DNA from: Sphagnum compactum
Taxonomy: Eukaryota; Bryophyta; Sphagnopsida; Sphagnales
Assembly (NCBI GenBank): GCA_965153455.1
Contig: OZ234503.1
Coordinates: 14,637,118-14,701,117, forward strand
DNA length: 64,000 nt
Reading direction: 5' to 3'
Within the stretch, counting starts at the first letter, position 1. Each line of letters begins with the position of its first letter. The position numbers and the translations under genes were made by a program. Below, piece by piece: positions 1 through 13,182 of the stretch. A model generated the notes under the pieces. It was not told the DNA's origin, did not search any database, and saw nothing but the letters and a program-made list of their open reading frames with translations.

Positions 1-3000
1 GGAGGTAGTAATTCCTTGGCTCCAATATTGGGAGTCATTCAATCTTTTCCTAAGGTTGAACCCTAGGTATCCAATGTTTTCAATTACAATTAACAAGAGT
101 GGTTATTGCAAGTAACACTTAAGATGTTTAAGTGGTGAATTAATTGCATAATAGTTTGCCAAGTGACCATGGATCCCAAACACCTAGACCTTATTCAATG
201 GCTTGATGTTCAAATATTACTTATACATATTTGGCTTGCAACAACAATTTGACAATTTGAAACTAAAATTATTTACCAACAATAATAAACCACGAATTGT
301 ACTCCTCTAAACACTTCAAAATTATCCAAGTTAAATTATTATTTGAACAACATATTTTTCTATTAGGGATTTATTCATCTTTTTACCACCCTCCACAATT
401 AGTGAAATATGTTTGCAATCCTTTACATCCATTTGTTTAACTATTAGATAATTCCTCACAATTTCACATTAAGTTGTTAATGTCAAAATTATTGTTAAGG
501 TTTTTAATGCCCTTAATTAGACCCACCCAAAAAAAAAATTGGTGAAAAAAAATTGCCTAGCGAGTGGGATTTGGATTATTGAATTGTTAGGATGTGATAA
601 TTTGGTAGGGGTCATGAACCACTCCATCGATATCCCATTTTGATCTTGCACTTTTGTCCCAACTTCTCACATTCATTGGATGCCAAATGATTGCCCTTGT
701 ACTCCCCCCTTACACAACCCATCTCCCTCCAAGCTCCCTTCCATAGCTTGCACTTTTGCAAACAATATTGTGGAAATGACTATCACCCCTATAAGAACTT
801 AGACTTTATGTTGTAATTAAGCTTGTACAATCAGTTTTTCATTTGTATTCTGCAAAACTTGAACAATGCAATGGAGGTGCTATAAACAACGGAAAGAATT
901 GAATGTATGTAACTTCAAGGTATTAGCTCAAAATTTGACATGTTTGATTTTTTTTGTTGGTCTAATCTTTTGCATTGATAATTGTAGGATTTGTTCTTCC
1001 AATCTAATGTTTAATGTTGTGCCCTTAGAAGTTGGGGAAGCGCAAATGCAAAGGGGGGGAGAACAAATCCATTCAAGGGACATCATCATCATTTGTGCTT
1101 TCAATTTTAAGATGTTTTTCATTTATACGGAAATTTTTTAATTCTTGGTTTGAATTTTCAATTTTTTCAAGTGCATTTTTTTGTTCACCAACTATTCCCA
1201 TTTGATCAAAGTTTACCACACATCTTAGGTTCAAAGCTCAAGTGTTTTTGTTGTTAAGTTTGTGTTCATTGTTTTCAAACTTCACCAAATGTCTTTTTGT
1301 TCTTCATTGAATGTTTCATGCATCTTAAAAAGTCCACCAAGTGTCATATATCTTGATTTTGATATAGGCTTGTCGAAAGAGATTGGATATTCTTGTTCTT
1401 TGTAACCAATGTCCATACATTTCAAACTTTTTGTTGTGAGAAGAGGAAAGGTGTGATGGACTTTATTATACCTTGGGAAAGTTAGATTCCATTAACTACA
1501 TATAGAAATTTAGTGACATTCAAAAGGAATTGTTCATTAGATACCAATTTAGGACATTGCAATTTATAGATATTGCACTATTCTTCTAAAGGTTGTGAAA
1601 TGCTAACAATTTTTGCACCATTCTATTATTTCAATTCTATTTGTGATATTGCCAATCGGTAATTATAACATCATGGGCAATGCTTGCATTTGTTTGACAT
1701 TTTTTCAATAGTCTTTTATAGTACGACACATGACATGTTAAAGCTTTAAGATGTCATTGTTTGAGCTTGCATTACCTATAGTAGCCGCATAACCTAAAGC
1801 ATGAAAAACATTGTAACAACATGAAGCTTAAACCCTATGTCAATTTCACCACAAGGTTATGAACATGAATTTTGAGAATTTGAGATTTTTTTTTGCATAA
1901 TCAATTGCATTCACTAGCCCAAGAAGAGATATGTTACCTTGACATCCCATTTCAAGCACATGGTAGTTCCATACACCTTACTTGGGCAAAATGAATTTCA
2001 TTGGCTTTTCCCATTCTCACAATTTTATCAAAAAATATGAATTTTATATAGAGTGCCCAATAACAAAGCACATGGCACTACCTATTTCAAGTGTATTTTT
2101 ACATTTTCATGATTTGAAATAAATTATGAAATTTACATATTGTGCCCATCACAAATAATTATATTTAAATAATTTTTCACATTTTCCCATGGTTGTGAGC
2201 TCATGTTTCATATGCATATTCTAGGGACATCCTACAATGGGACATCAACCTACCAAATGTTTTGAATTTAAACATTTTAGTAAAAACTTTGCATTAGAAT
2301 GGACCATCTTGGTTTAGCCAAGGATGCTTCAATTTGGTATGGTTGATCATGAAGTAATTTTTTCAAGCAACAAATAAGCAATGAAGATGATGGGGATGTT
2401 CCCCATCTTCCCCATTGTTATGGTGTCTGTTGTGTCATTTTGGCATTGATTTCAACATTGAATTAAATCCGAACCTTTGACTTGACAAAAAAGATAAATT
2501 TGAATTTTAAAAATGGGATGTTAAAATTTTTAAATACCTTTTTAGAAGGATGCCCAAGTGATGTATTGGGATATCTTTAGTAGCAATCCTGCATTTTCAC
2601 AATTCCAACAAAATGACAAATGTGCCTCCAACAAAAAAAAAACCCTCTAGGTTTTTTTCACATTTTCGTATTTGTAATGAAATTTGAATTTTACACAATT
2701 GTGTCCTTCCAAAATGAAAAATCAGAATTTCAAGTTTTTCACATTTCATGTTTATAATGAAATCTAAAGTTTACATAATTGTCCTCCAAAGATCCAAAGA
2801 GAAAAGAAACACATTATTTTGAGGTTTTTCACAAGTAGTATTTTGCTGACTAGAGTGACAAGCTATTCCATCACACTTAAGTCGACAAACTTGGGCTCAC
2901 AATTTCCAATATTTCTATGATCCATTTTTAAAAAAATAGAGAGACGATAATAAAAGTGGTTGTGTATTGGGAATCTTGCAGCCTTCCTATATTTTGTTCT

Positions 3001-3971
3001 CTAATTGAAATTCCAAAAAAAGAAAAAGAAAAAAGTATCGTGTATTAGTGTTTTGTTTACCAACAATTTTTTACGAGATTAAAATTACAAATAAAGGAGA
3101 AGGAAAGATGGGTATGTGTGTTTTGTGTAGAACAACAAGGCATTACACATGGGACCTTGGGCTCCACCTTGGTTGACATTGTATAATGCCTGTATACCAG
3201 GGCACTACATGACACAATGTTTTTTTACTTGCACTTCTTGACAAAATGAAATTTCACCAATTTTTCATTTGTAGCAAGAGCCTATGACAAGCCACGTTCA
3301 ATTTTTTTTTAATATGCCAATTTTGCCAATATCTTAGGGTTGTCAATTAGCCGATCATGGGATGTCACCTTGGGGCTACTTGCTAATAAAATCTCCTTGT
3401 TGATTTAAGTTATTGTTCACATTCAATGAAGTTCTCTATATAATCACATTCATTTGATGTAGCTCTCAACTTTGTAACCAAATCTTCCTTCATTTGAAAC
3501 ATGAACATGAAAGCTTTGAGTTTATGTCACTACCCCTTTCCTAAGCTTTGAGTTTAAATTTTTAGGTTGCCCCTTCTCATTATTACAAATAAAACGTTGA
3601 AACTTTGTTGTAGATGTGGTGTTGCTTGTAAAGGTCTATTTCTTGTTGAACTTTGTCATTGGTGAGGTCTGTTGTTTGTGCAAGTTGAATGTAGCTTTCA
3701 ATGCAATGGAGGAGCAATTTCCAAAATGATTTTGCACAATTATGATGGATTTTCAAACTTAGATTGTATGAAGGAACATTTGTTGGAGTGACCACAAAGG
3801 CCTTCCTAGTTCTTTTTCCATTCTATAAGTTTCAACTCTCAAGCTTTTATTGTATTTGCTTTCTTAGTTTGAAGCTTCTATTGTATTTTCTTCGTAAGTT
3901 TGCAAATTTTAAAGCTTTAAGGTTTTGCATTTCTTGAATTTGTGCACCTTGCAACTATTGAGTGGTTCAAG

Positions 3972-4012
<41 letters not shown>

Positions 4013-4400
4013 CACATGGGTCTTTATTATAGTCAACATTGCTTCATCAAGTCACTCGGTGTTGTTTGCAACATATTCAATTGCACTATAATCAAATTTG
4101 ATGTTGTTGCAAAAGCCGATACAAGTTGTCTATTGATCATGAGTTTTTGTGTCTAGACCCATTGCATATGCCTAACCAAGTCATAAAAAAAAAGAAAAGT
4201 TTAAGGGAATGGGAAATTAACTAGGTTTTTTAGGATGTTTGGGTAGCAAAACTTTCATGGGCTTCTATTTTCTAAATTTAACAACCTCCAAAAGTGTATT
4301 GGGAGGTGGAAATGCATGGTTGGAAGACCTCATTGCACCAGAGGGCATTCTTACATGTCTATAAAGTCACAACATGCAAAAAAAGAATGTTTATTCTATA
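1..4400. other. AT-rich intergenic DNA, no gene seen
   Basis: The stretch is AT-rich with only short open frames and no recognisable domain. It holds a diverged local duplication at about 2645-2830, with two versions of a 'tttttcacattt...taatgaaat' block about 90 bp apart, and a (TA)n tract near 3974-4010. The texture suggests old repeat-derived DNA. I see no supported gene on either strand. Confidence 0.6.
3974..4010. repeat. (TA)n microsatellite
   Basis: An uninterrupted run of alternating T and A lies between 'agtatg' and 'ttccacatggg'. It is a simple dinucleotide tract with no coding meaning. Confidence 0.9.
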
Positions 4401-4639
4401 ATAAAGGAAGACATTCTCTTGCAAACATGGTTATTATGGGGGATGTGGTTGGAGAGAGTTAAAGGAAAATTTTACATTTTGTTGCAAAGTTTTGGCTTTT
4501 GAAACAATGTTGTCTTCTCATTGATTTTGATGCCATGAAAATGTTCTTTCAATTTTTTAAAATGAAATACGCCCCAAAAACACATTGGAGTGATGATGTT
4601 GGATGGGAGATTGCAGAAACTTAAGAGTCCTCACTGCAA

Positions 4640-6840
4640 TAAAAATTGTGGTTCATGTAAGAAAATACAATTCATGTAACAAGGTATATTGTAGTTAGTT
4701 GTGATGAAGTGATAACAATTAACAATCAATCTTGGTTTAACATTCATGCTTATTTTCTAAAGTGTTTAAAGGCATTGCATTTTTGTTAAATTTAGAAAGG
4801 TTGGTTGGTGGTGGCACAACCAACAACCTAACCAATGTGTTGAACTCCTTGTTGGTTTATGGGGGGTTAATCATGGAGGATATTAGTAGCAAGTTTATTT
4901 CTTTTGTGTGTGATGGTGTTACAATGTTTATAAATGCCCATAGTGGTGTGACAACACAAATTTATGAAAGAGTAACTCCGTTCATGCTTGTTCAATGTGC
5001 ACATTGAATAAACATGGGGTTCCAAACACATTAAAAGGAGTCACCCACACCTTTTTTTGCATCCTTTTTGAAGACTTTCTTTGACATATTTTATGATAGT
5101 ATATTAGAAATAAATATTTTTGATTATAACTTGATCCTATATCATGTATGTTATGCATCCATGTTCTTTTCACATAGAAATCAATAGCTTTGTGAAAAAA
5201 CACATTCAAGATTCATGATATTAAATGTTAAAAACACTTCTGAACCAAATATAAACAAATAAAGTTACATCACACATACAAAATAATTCATAGACTTTGA
5301 GTCCTACATCTTTTTAATGTACCAACATCAAAATCCTCACCAATTTTCAAATTGATTGGTACACATTTATTAAGGAAAAAAGACTTTTGACCACAAGAAA
5401 AAGACCTAGATCCACACAAATGTTTGAATATTTAAATCATATAAAAGAACTCGTGAAACATCATGGATTTGCATACAATTTTGAGCATTGAAATTTTGTA
5501 AGTAATGTGCATATTCCAAAATACAAATTGACAATCTAAATTATTGTATTACCCTTATGATTTTTCAAAGATGTAGGGGTCCAATTTTTTAACAATGTCC
5601 ATGGCTATCTAAACACTTTTAAAATAGCCCTTGGTGTAGAAGATTAAAGGTCTTTTGCATACCACATACGTGTATTTGTCATTTTCACCCAAGAGGCACC
5701 TAATTGTGAGCAGTGCAAGTTTGCATAGTTGTTGGAGAGAACTTGGGGAAATAATTGCTTTGCAATGGAAAAATAAGGTGGATTGTTATGTTGTTTCTTG
5801 CAAAGAGGGTTTTTGTGAAGTAGAAGACTTTGGTTGTCAAAATGAATGATAACCTCCATGCCATTGAAGTTGTAAAAAACATTTTTGAGTTCTTGTGTGC
5901 TATTAAGGTTGTCATGGGCTTCACTTGCATCATGCCCATGTTGGAAACAATGCATGAACTCATCAAATTTGCACAAAGTCATGATACATTTGTGTGACCT
6001 TGTGGGAGTAATGAAGATGCATTGTGTAAATATGTACTTATTTTATTGTGATCCAAAAAAAAAATACAATGCCGAATAATTCAAAGGTTTTATAGATTTG
6101 TTGGACTATAACAATGATGGGCTACTAATATTTTGGTGGATAGGTGCAACCACAAACATTCAATATGAAAATTTGAATTTCCAGGGCCGGTGGTACTAGA
6201 TTCCTTGTAAGTGGCCTTCAACATGAATTTTTACCATGTGCACTCATGATGAATGGTATCATGTTGTAGATAAAATGAAAGAACAATGTTTAGTTGTAGC
6301 TACCAGTTTCATTGAAAAGTTTAGTAAGAAATTTCCTAGCCAAGAACTCATGACTACTACTAGGATTATATTTCCCTAGTATTAGTTGAATTTTGATGTA
6401 GAAAGTAGATTCCATGCCCATCTACCCTTGTTGAAAACATAATATTGTTTTGGAAAGGAGTTTGCTTATGAAGTTTTGAACGTAGCTACTTTATTAAATG
6501 AGGAGAAGATTGACATGGGAGCTTCATTTTTCAAGGTCACTATGTAAACAATCTCTAAATAGGCTTTGGAACCTCCTTTGACATGTGATCTTGTGACCAA
6601 GATTTGGTCTAATATGTCTTCTAGTGTTGTGCTACAATAGCAATTGTCAAATTATTTCAAGTTGGTGGAAATTTTTGGGGAGTGTGAAACACAAATGATA
6701 ATTTTCAACCTTATCTTTTATGAAATCTAAGCTCAAAAATCGATTGACAAATCATTTTGATTCTATTGTCAAAATGTTTGCTCTAGATCATTACTCCATG
6801 GATACTTTCTCATTTGGAGATGCCATAAAAAATTGGTAGG
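4640..6840 (+). pseudogene. Fossil hAT-like transposase
   Basis: Fragments of a hAT-superfamily transposase of the plant 'zinc-finger/hAT dimerisation' type can be read in order on the + strand. At 4770-5007 the residues ISSKFISFVCDGVTMF...GVTTQIYERVTPFM...CAH match the usual 'SFGADGASVM..GV...L......P....HC.AHR' segment of the RNase H-like core. At about 5890-6000 a frame reads VVMGFTCIMPMLETMHELIK, like the 'LACVLPLLE....LIKFAQ' segment. At 6719-6835 the frame reads MKSKLKNRLTNHFDSIVKMF and continues to a Trp-stop, like the C-terminal dimerisation region. Stops and frameshifts separate the pieces, so it cannot encode a working enzyme. I did not find terminal inverted repeats. The family call rests on motif memory; a profile search would settle it. 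Confidence 0.68.
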
Positions 6841-8624
6841 ATAGGAAGCAAAAGATAGGTAGTGAATGCTTAATTTTTTTGAATTATTATGGAGAATTTT
6901 GTGTTGCACACTTGGTGCTTTTGCACATTGTTTTGAATTTAAGTTGTAGCTTGTATGCAAGCACTAGGCAAGCAACGAAGGCAAATTTTGTATTGCAATT
7001 GCATATTATTTTAATCACATTTTTTTCTAGCTCCTTTTTCTAATGTGTTTTTGGTACGATTTTGGAAGTATACAAATTCTTGCAAGTGCTATAAGTGTTT
7101 ACTTGCTTCCTATTTTGTGGTTTTTTCATATGCACATTGCTTGTTTTACTTTGTGCTTTTTTCACATGTTATATTGTTTATTCTTTGATTGCTTTTTCAT
7201 TGTTTTCTTGAACTAATGTGGGATTGCAAGGAATGTTTTTAACGTGTGTTGATTATGCTAATCTCACCTAGGTTGCGATGTTCAAAATTCGAGAGGATTG
7301 GGTTTCAATCGCTCATTGAGGCTTTCAAGTTTTGTGCACACAAAGTTAGACCACAAATTTTTTGTTGTTGTGACATTCTAAAATGCATTTGTACATTGAT
7401 AGATTTTGTCACTACATGTTATAAAAAAATGTTAAATGCTCGCCAATGCACATACAATTGTTTCTTGGATGCCATAATTCTTCTTACATCTACTACAAGT
7501 TACCAATTGAACATAGCCAAAATTTATTCTACTTGCCAACACTACCTCCAATTGCCAACATGTATACCATAGTCCAGGGTCAATTTCCACATTGACAAAC
7601 TGAATATTTTTTTTAAAAAATCGTTTTTTAAATATGAAATTGTTGATTTTCCATTATCTATAATGATACTGTCACATGAATAGGGAAATCATTCAGAGTG
7701 TAGGGCATGATAATTATGATGATTTTCAATGAAAGCATGAGAGAATCATAACAAGAATAATAATAATAATAATAATAGCTACTATTATTTGCAGCAATGG
7801 GTATTTTGTATCATCATGGTTTCTTGCACTAATTCCATTTCTCCAGGTTTTGAGAAAGGTGCTGACATGGCATGCTGACATGGCATTCATTTATTGGCTT
7901 GTGAGCAGGCTGTTATACCCTGTTGTAGGCAGGCCTGACTGTTTTAAAAAAAACTAAAAAATCAAACATCTCAAAAATATGGAAGTCAGTTTTTCTTATA
8001 AAATTGAAGAACTGCCCAACATTGGTAGAGCAACTAGGATGGATAGTGTACAATTATAGTTCACCTTTCACCTAACTACATGTTTGTAGCATGCCATTAA
8101 CCTAGAGTTATTTGGGGCAAGGGGGTGATGCTCAAATTAAGTAGGTAAATGGCCTACTACTACATGATGAAGCCCTGCATGGCAAACTTCATTAAACAAA
8201 AGCATCTGGAAAAGAAGGAACAAAGAGAGATGACCCAAGTTGGAGACAGAAGAGCAAAACCCAAAGTGAGTCACTCTTCCACTAGTAATCAAACCTTTGC
8301 TTCAACTCAATAATAATTTGCAAAATATCCTTTCAAATCATGTTCTAGAGCCCCCTACAACAGCCTTACTGTGACATACACTTTAAGTTCATACATAGAC
8401 CCCTACCACCCAATAACTCATCCATTGCTCTGCAGCATCTTATGGTGGGTCATATAATCATCCAAAGATTTTTTTGGTGGCAAAGGTTTTTGCTTATTTT
8501 TTGAAACTTTTTAGAGAATTTTTTTTGAAATAAATGTCTTTTTTTCTATGAAATAGGAATTCTCCAATTTTGAAAATTTAAAAAACTTGGAAAAAATAAT
8601 TCACTGGATTCTAGATGGAAAAAA
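6841..8624. other. AT-rich intergenic DNA
   Basis: No gene is supported. The stretch holds a short (AAT)n tract near 7760-7780 and a small direct duplication 'tgctgacatggca' near 7860-7890. The open frame at 7246-7572 has no recognisable domain. Confidence 0.55.
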
Positions 8625-8898
8625 GAAGACACCAGCAGTGCAGTGCTCGGTATGCGACCCTGCAAAAATATTTTTCACATCCAAGTCTAATTATTTACTT
8701 TTTTGCAACCCCCCCCCCCCCCCCCCCTGAAACTGAAACGGGGACACAGCAAATAGGTGGGGGGACTACTAGGTAATAGCAAACCACCTGGACCAATCAT
8801 TCTGGTAGGCCAATCAGTAACAACAGTGACCAGTAGTGAGATCGTATTTATGATTACTAAGCAAGAAGATCACAATTGAGCACCGATGGAGATGGTCT
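8625..8898 (-). mobile_element. MITE-like nonautonomous DNA transposon, copy 1
   Basis: The left end (caccagcagtg...gtgctcggtatgcgaccctgcaaaaatattt) is the reverse complement of the right end of the element at 21107-21440, and the right end (gagcaccgatggagatggtct) resembles its other terminus. It is therefore an inverted, diverged member of the same family. A 19-base C homopolymer interrupts it at 8709-8727. It encodes nothing. Ends that read 'GAGCAnCTCCannAG' are typical of plant PIF/Harbinger-like MITEs. I cannot see a clean target-site duplication here. Confidence 0.65.
8709..8727. repeat. C19 homopolymer
   Basis: Nineteen consecutive C residues lie inside the MITE copy. They would form a G-run on the opposite strand. 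Exact length in the assembly may be uncertain. Confidence 0.85.
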
Positions 8899-9543
8899 TA
8901 CTTACTCGGTTTCATTGACACCAGCAGCACAAAAAGAAAAATCAAAAATCGAAATTCAATTCCATCCAATTCATTCACTTCCCCCCCATGTCATCAAGTT
9001 TTCTCAAGATCGTATGTATACACGTATTTAGTATGTATGTGTGTATGTATATATGTATGTATGTATTCATTCGATCGATGTATAGGTGGATTGTGTGTGT
9101 GTGTTTTTTTGTCTCTTGGGTTTTTCAATTTTGTTTTAAGATTTTTGTTGGAGTTTGCATAAGAATGAATTGCAAGCATTTGTTGTTGCAAATTCTCGAA
9201 ACCCAAAAGAAAATCAATTTGTAGGAAGAAGAATTTTGGGAGAGATTGTGAGTGAAAGAAGAAGAAGAGGAGGAGTTAGTTTCTTGTGTCTGACGAGGAT
9301 GGTGGGGTCACTGCTCTACTGTTGTTGTGGGCGTCGTTTCGTCGTCGTCGTGGTGGGGCTTTTGATGTTGTGGTTTTTGTCGTGTTTTGGTGTGAAAACT
9401 GGGTTTGCCAATTATTGGTTGGAATTATTGTTGCAGGTATTACGCTGACCAAACGGATCTGTTAGCTTTGTCGGGAGGAGGGAGGGAAGTGAGGCACCAT
9501 GATGGTGGAGTGGGTGGCCACCCATGGAGTTCAAGTGCTGTTG

Positions 9544-9576
<33 letters not shown>

Positions 9577-10077
9577 TTGAAAGAGAGCATGGGGAATTTA
9601 GGAATCAATCAGTGCATCCATCAGCATGGGGCTAGAATTTTGGTATCAGCAGCCAAAGTGTTTGGTTTGAGGGGGATGATAACAACACAACAACAACAAC
9701 AACGAGAGAGAGAGAGAGAATTTGAGCTTTGGGTTGTGGATTTGCAATGGTAGAGCTCAAAGAATTCTAGAGCTTTTTTCAATGATGAACCCATCAGCAA
9801 GCAAACTCTCCTCCTCCTGCACGTGCTTCTTGTAGTGATTTTCAAGAGGTGGGTGGGTGTTTTCCCCTTATGTTTGTTTGCTTGTTTGTTTTGTCACTTT
9901 GGATGTGTACTAGAAGAAAAAAAACCTTAAGAAGAAGAAGAAGAAGAAGAAGAAGAAAGTCTTTAGTACAAGTTTGCAACATTATCATGGGTTGTTGTTT
10001 TTGTTGCCAATTTGGGTTTGTTTGTTTGTGTGTGTTGTTGTTGGAGCAGAGGGTGGTGGTTTGATGAGGAGGTAGGG
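8899..10077 (+). other. Upstream region and probable long 5' leader of the fucosyltransferase-like gene
   Basis: Composition changes from AT-rich to transcript-like (GGT/GTT-rich) with GA tracts at about 9547-9575 and 9702-9720, a (GAA)n tract at about 9930-9957, and many TTG/GTT runs. The open frames here read low-complexity peptides such as Arg/Glu repeats and are not convincing genes. The tracts lie directly before the first ATG at 10078, so this is probably promoter plus 5' UTR. Upstream short ORFs are present but unremarkable. Confidence 0.45.
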
Positions 10078-13000
10078 ATGATGGCATCAAGGGAGCAGAA
10101 GCGAGCAAGCTGTGGCAGGATCAAAATTGCAGCGTTTTGTGCCTTCATCTTGTGCTCTGGCTTGCTTTTGAGGCTCTACGAGTTGCCAGGATTTGCCAAT
10201 TACCGTGGCCACAACAATGTGGACGATGGGAGTGTTGAAGATGGAACACAAATCCAGACTTATATCAGCAGCAGCAACACCACCTCTGCTGATAATCAGC
10301 CAGCAGAGACAACAACAGTTGCTAAAAAGAAGCTTGATGACTCATCAGACCTTGAGAGCCATGCAGAAGAAGGGATGATGATGATGGTAACAGAGGCTAA
10401 TAAGAGCTTTGTAGAAAAACAAGGTGAGAATCAGCCAGCAGCTGAGCACCAGCAGCAGCTTGCGGTTGACCATGGTCTTGGAGTTGATCTGCATCATGAA
10501 GAAGAAGAAGAAGGAGAGTTCACAAGCAGCAAGATTGTAAAGTCCAAGCCCACTGAGGATCCAAGTGTGGCAAGATTGACCGGGTCAGTTGATGATGAAG
10601 ACAAAGGCAGCTTGACTGAGAGCCAGAATGCTCATGAGAAGAATGAGACGATGCACACATCAGAGGAAGAAGCAAATGGAGATGAAATGTCAGGTATCAA
10701 AATACCTAACACAGTTCCGTTTGGCCTAAATCTCTCTGCCTGCCTGTGTTTTCATGAATTGTGTTGAAGCTTGGTTCAAAGCTTGTAACCAGAGAAGCCT
10801 GTCATCCTTCCACAATGGAAGAAGGTTCTTCTTCTTTAATGGAAGGAAAGCCATGTCAAGCAGTTTGCAATTGATTTGGACATTGGAGAGAGTGGCAGAT
10901 AGATACTGTCCCAATGCATAGAGAGAAATTGAGAATCAGAAGTTCTGACATCTCCCATGGTTCACCTGCAAATTGGCAGGTGCAGAGGAGGCGGGAGATG
11001 AGCTTGAGCTCGTACCTGACAAGGATGACCTTGTTGCAGCAGATGAAGAAGGTGGTTTTCAACAAGATTCTGACAGCAGATTCTCAACAAATGATGATAC
11101 AGAACCAGATGATGATGCAGTGGCAGGCGACAGTATTGTAGATGGCAAAGATAAACCAGATGATGTGGTGGTAGACAACAGTGTTGTAGATGGGAATTAT
11201 AGTAATGATTCTGTGCTGCTGCCCTCGAACAGGAGTAGTGGTATTGATTTGCAAGAGTACATGTCCTCCTCAGATTGGAATCTCCCAAGAGCTATTCCAC
11301 ATACTTGGAAACCTCCAAAGCCATGTGCAACAGCTGAGGAAATGGGATCTGCAACAGTTGGTGACACAAGGGCAGCCAGTTTACGAGTGCGTCGCATGAT
11401 TCAAACCTATTTGGCTGAGTATGGTGTGGACCGAGTGAAAGCATTGCCAGCTGAAGAATTCTGTAAACATGGGTTTGTTACAGGGCAACCCCAACAAGAC
11501 GGCTTTGGCAATAACATGTACAAGGTGCTATCAGCTGCAGGTCTTGCCATCATGCTCAATCGCTCCCTTATCATAGGTACTGTACTAATTGAGATCTCAT
11601 TGCAACATCATGCACCTTGCTATGGTTTTTCCATGCGCCTTGCTATGGTTTGACCATGCACCTTGCTATGGTTTTGCCATATACTTTGCTGGTGTCCTCA
11701 GTAAATTATTGAATGTCAGGGTTGTTGTTATGTTGGGTGAACTGCCAATTTGATTGCAGGGGAGCGTGGAGCAACCAATGTTGTGTACAATGTTGGTGGA
11801 GCTCAGACACCACCTAAAGCAGCTTTTGGTGAGTACCTAGACTTCTCAAACCAGACCTTCAGCATGAAAGAGGTGAGGCATTTGTGGGCGATTCACCAGT
11901 GTGAACACAAATACAAGCGCCCTCTTATAATGAATATTGATAGATTTGAGCTGCGCACTGCACGTTCTGCAAGATGTTTATGTGATGACTGGACCAAATC
12001 AACTCATCCCATCATTTGGTTCAGGGGCACAATTGACACAATTGGCCTGCAATATGTGCTGAAGAATGCACACCCTGCAATGCGCTCTGCTGCAACTAAG
12101 CTGTTGGGGAACCCATCCCTTCCCAGCTCCCGTCCTAATACATTTGGCGAGCTTTTCCGTGCACTCATAGCACCTAACCCAGACATTCAGGAGGCTGTCC
12201 AATGGGCTCTCAAGGGTGGCAGTGATCCTGATATTTCTCTTCACCTTCGTATGCTTCATCGGAAGGACAGATCCGCACCTATTGCTGCTTCTTCTTGCAT
12301 CAATAGCATCGCTGAGCAGTTATTGAAGCAGCAAAATGGCAGGTGAAAAGTGCTCACTCAAACCTCAGCTATTAAAACCCTCTGCTTTATGCAAGCAATA
12401 TCTCTAGCCTCAGTCATGTTGTTTACTGCATAGTGTTAATGTTTAGATGACTGAAAAAAAATTCCCAACATTATCCTCACAGCAGGCGGCCTCGGGTGGT
12501 GGTGGTATCAGACACGACAGCAATCTACCCAGAAATCAAGCGTTTACTTGGGCAATCGGCAGAGGTGATCCAGTTCAACTATTTAGCATACTTGAGTGCT
12601 GCAGGAGGAAATGTGAGTGATGTGATGAGTCTACACCATGGCAAGCCACCACGCAAAAGAATAAAAGACTGGGGTGAGATGCCACGTTGGGTTGCAATGG
12701 TGGACTTCTTCTTAGCAGCACGTGCACGGATAGCTGTTGTGTCAGGAGCATATCGAAGGGTGAGCACCACATATGCTCAGCTTGTTGGAGCACTGGCAGC
12801 TGCTTATTCACTTGATGAAAGTGAGGATTCACACCCAAGTGCATACTACAGCAGTTTTCAGCGATCAGTTGTGAGCGAAGGTTTGGCGAGTCAGTCGGGT
12901 TGGGGTCATACTTGGCGACCTTTTGGGGGCAAATTAGGATGCAAAAACCAAGTGCCACAATGTGCTCAGACAGCTCTTCTTCCATATGCATGGTGGGATG

Positions 13001-13182
13001 CACCATGGCAATCCCCTCTCTCTCGCGACATCCGCAGACTTAGACCCATTGCTAATATTGATGAAATGGGTCAAGTTTCTGAGTCTCACATGGACAAGTT
13101 CTGTGCAGTTGCACAGAAGGCACCACTCACCTTAGTGAAACTACTGGTACCTACTTGCACTGAAGAAACTCCATGCTCATGA
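10078..13182 (+). CDS. Golgi-type membrane glycosyltransferase-like protein with O-fucosyltransferase fold motifs (4 exons)
   Basis: Exons 10078-10693, 10980-11576, 11760-12342 and 12486-13182 join in phase across GT-AG introns to 830 aa. The N-terminus is short and basic, followed by one hydrophobic helix (about residues 15-33), which gives type II topology. A long acidic low-complexity stalk (about 45-310) follows, then a conserved luminal domain. Motifs match the peptide-O-fucosyltransferase/alpha-1,6-fucosyltransferase clan: GFGNNMYKVLSAAG (380-393), where the family has G-x-GNQ; HLRMLHRKD (566-574), the HxR sugar-nucleotide motif; VVVVSDTTA (603-611); and FFLAARARIAVVSGAYRRVS (673-692), the late 'DhhhLSxAd' motif. 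Likely role, by inference: transfer of fucose or another sugar in the Golgi. The exact donor and acceptor cannot be read. The start is the first in-frame ATG; a second ATG follows directly. The gene is convergent with the apyrase gene. Fold confidence is high, substrate unknown. Confidence 0.85.
11605..11685 (+). repeat. Minisatellite in intron 2 of the glycosyltransferase-like gene
   Basis: About three copies of a 24-25 bp unit built on 'caccttgctatggttt' lie between exons 2 and 3. The spliced frame is unaffected. Confidence 0.75.

Noticed and set aside
7246-7320. A stretch with 'ggttgcgatgttcaaaattcg' looking slightly tRNA-like
   Set aside because: No cloverleaf, no matching acceptor arms and no proper B box at the right distance.
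9155-10148. Several overlapping frames upstream of the fucosyltransferase-like gene
   Set aside because: Low-complexity products of GA/GAA/TTG tracts; best seen as leader sequence.
12575-13006. 143-aa frame on the - strand
   Set aside because: Antisense shadow of exon 4 of the fucosyltransferase-like gene.
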